This document shows, in pieces, positions 5,921-8,063 of a DNA stretch of 8,063 nt (positions within the stretch are counted from its first letter, which is position 1; each line of letters starts with the position of its first letter). The notes beneath the pieces were generated by a model. It was not told the DNA's origin. It did not search any database and was given only the letters and a program-made list of their open reading frames with translations. The stretch spans positions 1 to 8,063 of the forward strand of contig JAMCYJ010000018.1 of the NCBI GenBank assembly GCA_023474155.1, given 5' to 3'. Origin of the DNA: Candidatus Martarchaeota archaeon (GTDB lineage: Archaea > Micrarchaeota > Micrarchaeia > Micrarchaeales > Micrarchaeaceae). The position numbers were made by a program, and so were the translations under genes.

Positions 5921-5957
5921 CTCCCCAATTAGATAGTATCTTTTATCCTATTTAAAT
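5921..5957 (-). promoter_or_regulatory. Promoter and ribosome-binding site of the repeat-protein/HAD operon
   Basis: ATTTAAATA on the minus strand at 5949-5957 is a TATA-like box. It predicts a start near 5927, only about 10 nt before the ATG. GGGGAG at 5921-5926 is a possible Shine-Dalgarno, unusually close at three bases from the start codon. Confidence 0.45.
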
Positions 5958-6041
5958 CTTTATCATTTAACAACCGTGAAAAGCAAAACAGCACTTTATA
6001 AAGGGGGATACTAAGTATTATAATCCGGTTTTGCTATAATC

Positions 6042-6049
6042 TATAAATA
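6042..6049 (+). promoter_or_regulatory. Possible TATA box for the heptose kinase/radical SAM operon
   Basis: TATAAATA is the best plus-strand TATA match in the 212-nt divergent spacer and predicts a start near 6071 with a leader of about 60 nt. A second candidate, TTTAAAA at 6080-6086, would give a leader of about 20 nt. The spacer is rich in similar matches (for example TTTATAAA near 5995), so the choice is uncertain. Confidence 0.4.
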
Positions 6050-6129
6050 TCTCAATGGTTTAATAATTTATAATTATGATTTAAAACCTGCATAATCCAT
6101 ATGGCAGCGTGGCATAAAAATTGGTTTTC

Positions 6130-7119
6130 ATGGCAGATTTGATAAAAACCATAGAGAGATTTAAGAATGCAAAAGTGCTCGTGATTGGGGACATAATGGT
6201 TGACCATTTCATATATGGCACAGTCGATAGGATATCTCCAGAGGCGCCTGTTCCTGTCGTAAATGTGAAGAGGGAAACTATAACTCCTGGCGGAGCCGCA
6301 AATGTTGCAAACAATGTAGCTAAGCTGGGCGCAACAGCATATATTTTCGGAGTTACCGGCAATGATAACAATGGCGCTATCCTTAAACAGTTAATGAGAA
6401 ATGAAAGCAATATCATTTCATCAGGAATAACAGAAGTAAAGGGCTTCAATACAATCACAAAAACAAGGGTTATTGCAAATAACCAGCAGGTTGTAAGAGT
6501 TGACTGGGAGGACAATAAGAAAATCAATAAAGAACTTTACATTGCACTTGTCTCAAGCATCAGGAAAGCTGCAAAAAATGCGGATTCTGCAATAATATCC
6601 GATTATGGAAAAGGCCTCATACAAAGGCAATTTTTCAGTGAGATAACAAAGATGCTTAGAAATATGGGCAAGTTTGTTGCACTAGATCCTAAGGTACAGA
6701 ACTTTGGATTCTATAAAAATGTGTCTATATTAACACCAAACACAAATGAAGCTTCTGATGGTTCAAGAATAAAAATAAAGGATGAAACCAGCCTCAACAA
6801 GGCAAGCCAGAGAATATTTACCAAAGTAAAGCCAGACTATGTCTTAATTACAAGAGGGGCTGAGGGCATGTCCCTTTTTTATCCTGACGGCGCGCAACAT
6901 CACCTGAAGGCGCGCGCCCAAAAAGTGTATGACGTAACTGGCGCAGGAGATACCGTGATTTCAACAATAACGATAGCAAAAAGCATAGGGGCCAATATTT
7001 TAGACGCCTGCCATCTCGCTAATGTTGCAGCAGGCGTAGCTGTTTCCCAACTAGGCACATACGCTGTAAATGCCGCAGAAATCGTAGAGGCATTGTCCAA
7101 GGAAAAAAGTAATAGATAA
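6130..7119 (+). CDS. hldA: PfkB-family kinase, HldA-like (heptose 7-phosphate kinase)
   Basis: This is a 329-residue ribokinase-fold enzyme very close in motif order to the N-terminal kinase domain of bacterial HldE/RfaE, which phosphorylates D-glycero-D-manno-heptose 7-phosphate at C1. Visible are VLVIGDIMVDHFIYG with the substrate-binding Asp, the RfaE-specific RISPEAPVPVV, PGGAANVANNVAKLGA, ITKTRVIANNQQVVRVDWE, ISDYGKGL, DPK, LTPNTNE, LITRGAEGMSL, and the PfkB signature DVTGAGDTV whose last Asp (about residue 274) is the catalytic base. The nucleotidyltransferase domain of bifunctional HldE is absent, so it is a single-domain HldA type. I chose ATG at 6130; a TTG nine bases earlier is possible. 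The radical SAM gene follows after 43 nt in the same direction. The fold is certain and the heptose substrate likely, though a related sugar phosphate cannot be excluded. Confidence 0.9.
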   Translation: MADLIKTIERFKNAKVLVIGDIMVDHFIYGTVDRISPEAPVPVVNVKRETITPGGAANVANNVAKLGATAYIFGVTGNDNNGAILKQLMRNESNIISSGITEVKGFNTITKTRVIANNQQVVRVDWEDNKKINKELYIALVSSIRKAAKNADSAIISDYGKGLIQRQFFSEITKMLRNMGKFVALDPKVQNFGFYKNVSILTPNTNEASDGSRIKIKDETSLNKASQRIFTKVKPDYVLITRGAEGMSLFYPDGAQHHLKARAQKVYDVTGAGDTVISTITIAKSIGANILDACHLANVAAGVAVSQLGTYAVNAAEIVEALSKEKSNR

Positions 7120-7153
7120 GCAAAAACTTGAAAATAAGCATATAATTTGCATC

Positions 7154-7165
7154 GGTGTTTGTTTG
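7154..7165 (+). promoter_or_regulatory. Shine-Dalgarno GGTG deciding a TTG start
   Basis: GGTG at 7154-7157, a common archaeal Shine-Dalgarno core, lies five bases before TTG at 7163-7165. No ATG or GTG in this frame lies between the previous stop and the Cys motif, so this TTG is the most likely start of the radical SAM gene. Confidence 0.6.
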
Positions 7166-8063
7166 GATATTGAAAATAAATCGCGAATAAGAATTAGAGA
7201 CGGAATAAAAAACGCTGAATTTGAATTGACGCATTCCTGTAATCTGCAATGCATTCACTGCTACAGCAAACTGCATGCAAGCAGTGAATTGCCTACTGAA
7301 AAGATAAAGCAAATAATCAATGAGCTAAATGAGAATAAAATCAAGGAGGTGCATTTGAATGGCGGGGAGCCTTTAATGCGAAAGGATTTGCCTGACATAA
7401 TAGAATATTCTGGAAAAATAGGTATGAGGACAGTGCTGGAGACAAATGCGGTTTTGCTGGCAAGACCGGAGTTATTTAAGAATATCAAAAATCTGGTAAT
7501 ACGCGCAAGCGTAGACGGTCCTGAAAAAATCCACAATAGAATTAGGGCTCCGCGCGGAAGTATCAATGCATTCAGAATTTCCATGACTAATCTTGCTGCA
7601 GCAAAAAACGCTGGAATACCTGTTCAGGTAACCTGCAGCATTAACAATATAAACCATAATTCAGTGTACGAGATGGTTGCGCAAATAAATAAGTATGGAA
7701 TAGAACACATAAGGCTTAGGCTTACCCTGCCTGTAGGATTTGCTGCCGACAACTGGGGTGTTTTAGGCGGCCTTACTAATGAAGACTTAATTAGGCTTAA
7801 AGCAGAAGGAGGCAGGATAGTGAGGGATTTTCCGGATATTGATTTTGATCTAAATTCAATTAACCGACAGGAACCAAAACAGGATGTCAGATTCATAATA
7901 AATCCTTCAGGAATGGTAAAGTTATACAATTTCACAGATTTTTTCATAGGAGACCTCAAAATAGAAACAGTTGGCGCAATACTATCAAGAATTTCGGACA
8001 ACAAAATACCTGAAAATGAAAATAGAAGGATTGTAAATTATCTGTCCATGCTTGGGATGATGT
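7163..8063 (+). CDS. Radical SAM protein, C-terminus cut off by window
   Basis: I translated 300 codons from the TTG start without a stop. The N-terminal part has CNLQCIHC, a perfect CxxxCxxC (Cys26, 30, 33) that binds the 4Fe-4S cluster cleaving S-adenosylmethionine. NGGEPLMRKDL at 66 onward holds the SAM-binding GGEP motif, followed by VLETNAVLL and IRASVDGPEKIHNRIR. This arrangement is typical of the peptide-modifying and cofactor-maturing branch with a SPASM or twitch extension. In that extension the segment RFIINPSGMVKLYNF then FIGDLKIETVGAI matches the SPASM layout around 'I.pdG.v.pC....lGn', but the expected cysteines are missing (Leu-Tyr in place), so no auxiliary cluster is visible. 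Substrate unknown. It is 43 nt behind the heptose kinase gene and probably co-transcribed, which may hint at a sugar-linked or surface-modification role; this is inference. Confidence 0.88.
   Translation, partial: MDIENKSRIRIRDGIKNAEFELTHSCNLQCIHCYSKLHASSELPTEKIKQIINELNENKIKEVHLNGGEPLMRKDLPDIIEYSGKIGMRTVLETNAVLLARPELFKNIKNLVIRASVDGPEKIHNRIRAPRGSINAFRISMTNLAAAKNAGIPVQVTCSINNINHNSVYEMVAQINKYGIEHIRLRLTLPVGFAADNWGVLGGLTNEDLIRLKAEGGRIVRDFPDIDFDLNSINRQEPKQDVRFIINPSGMVKLYNFTDFFIGDLKIETVGAILSRISDNKIPENENRRIVNYLSMLGMM

Noticed and set aside
5918..6129. A tRNA or other RNA gene in the divergent spacer.
   Set aside because: No cloverleaf arms or conserved T-loop sequence could be found; the spacer is AT-rich promoter-like sequence.
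6081..6527. A 148-codon minus-strand frame across the start of the heptose kinase gene.
   Set aside because: It is antisense to the well-conserved kinase N-terminus and its hydrophobic, Thr/Ser-rich translation is what the reverse of such a gene gives.

Overview
The window looks like chromosomal DNA from an archaeon. The clearest evidence is the partial gene at the left edge, whose product has the motif order of geranylgeranylglyceryl phosphate synthase, the enzyme that starts archaeal ether-lipid assembly. TATA-like boxes about 25 nt upstream of inferred starts, very short leaders, and a TTG start preceded by GGTG also fit archaea. Compact spacing and divergent proteins would suit an uncultivated, DPANN-like lineage, but that placement is inference and I cannot name a genus.

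Left block (1-3735, minus strand, mid GC): reading along the transcription direction it encodes a Nudix hydrolase, a free-standing AAA-associated C-terminal-like domain protein, a proline-dehydrogenase-fold protein that has lost most of the expected active-site residues, an extended SDR epimerase/dehydratase, and GGGP synthase (running off the window). The last four look like one transcription unit: gaps are 42 nt, a 4-nt ATGA overlap, and 63 nt. A TATA-like box precedes the AAA-associated gene and another precedes the Nudix gene, the latter next to a 16-bp perfect palindrome.

Middle (3736-4419): a roughly 400-nt stretch without a convincing gene holds the palindrome, a 9-bp tandem repeat and a bulged hairpin. 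It is followed by a doubtful 63-residue ORF on the plus strand. Base composition becomes clearly more AT-rich from about 4030 onward.

Right block (4420-8063, AT-rich): a two-gene minus-strand unit encodes a protein with six 30-residue ankyrin-like repeats and, 7 nt downstream, a HAD phosphatase-like protein. Divergent from it, on the plus strand, lie a PfkB sugar kinase closely resembling the kinase domain of HldE/RfaE (heptose-7-phosphate kinase) and a radical SAM protein starting at TTG and cut off by the window end. The last two suggest a locus for making or attaching unusual sugars or modifying a peptide, but only the kinase reaction can be proposed with confidence.

The items most worth a second look are the degenerate proline-dehydrogenase-fold protein in a lipid-gene operon, the mosaic repeat gene paired with a HAD enzyme, the heptose-kinase/radical SAM pair, and the palindrome at the Nudix promoter.
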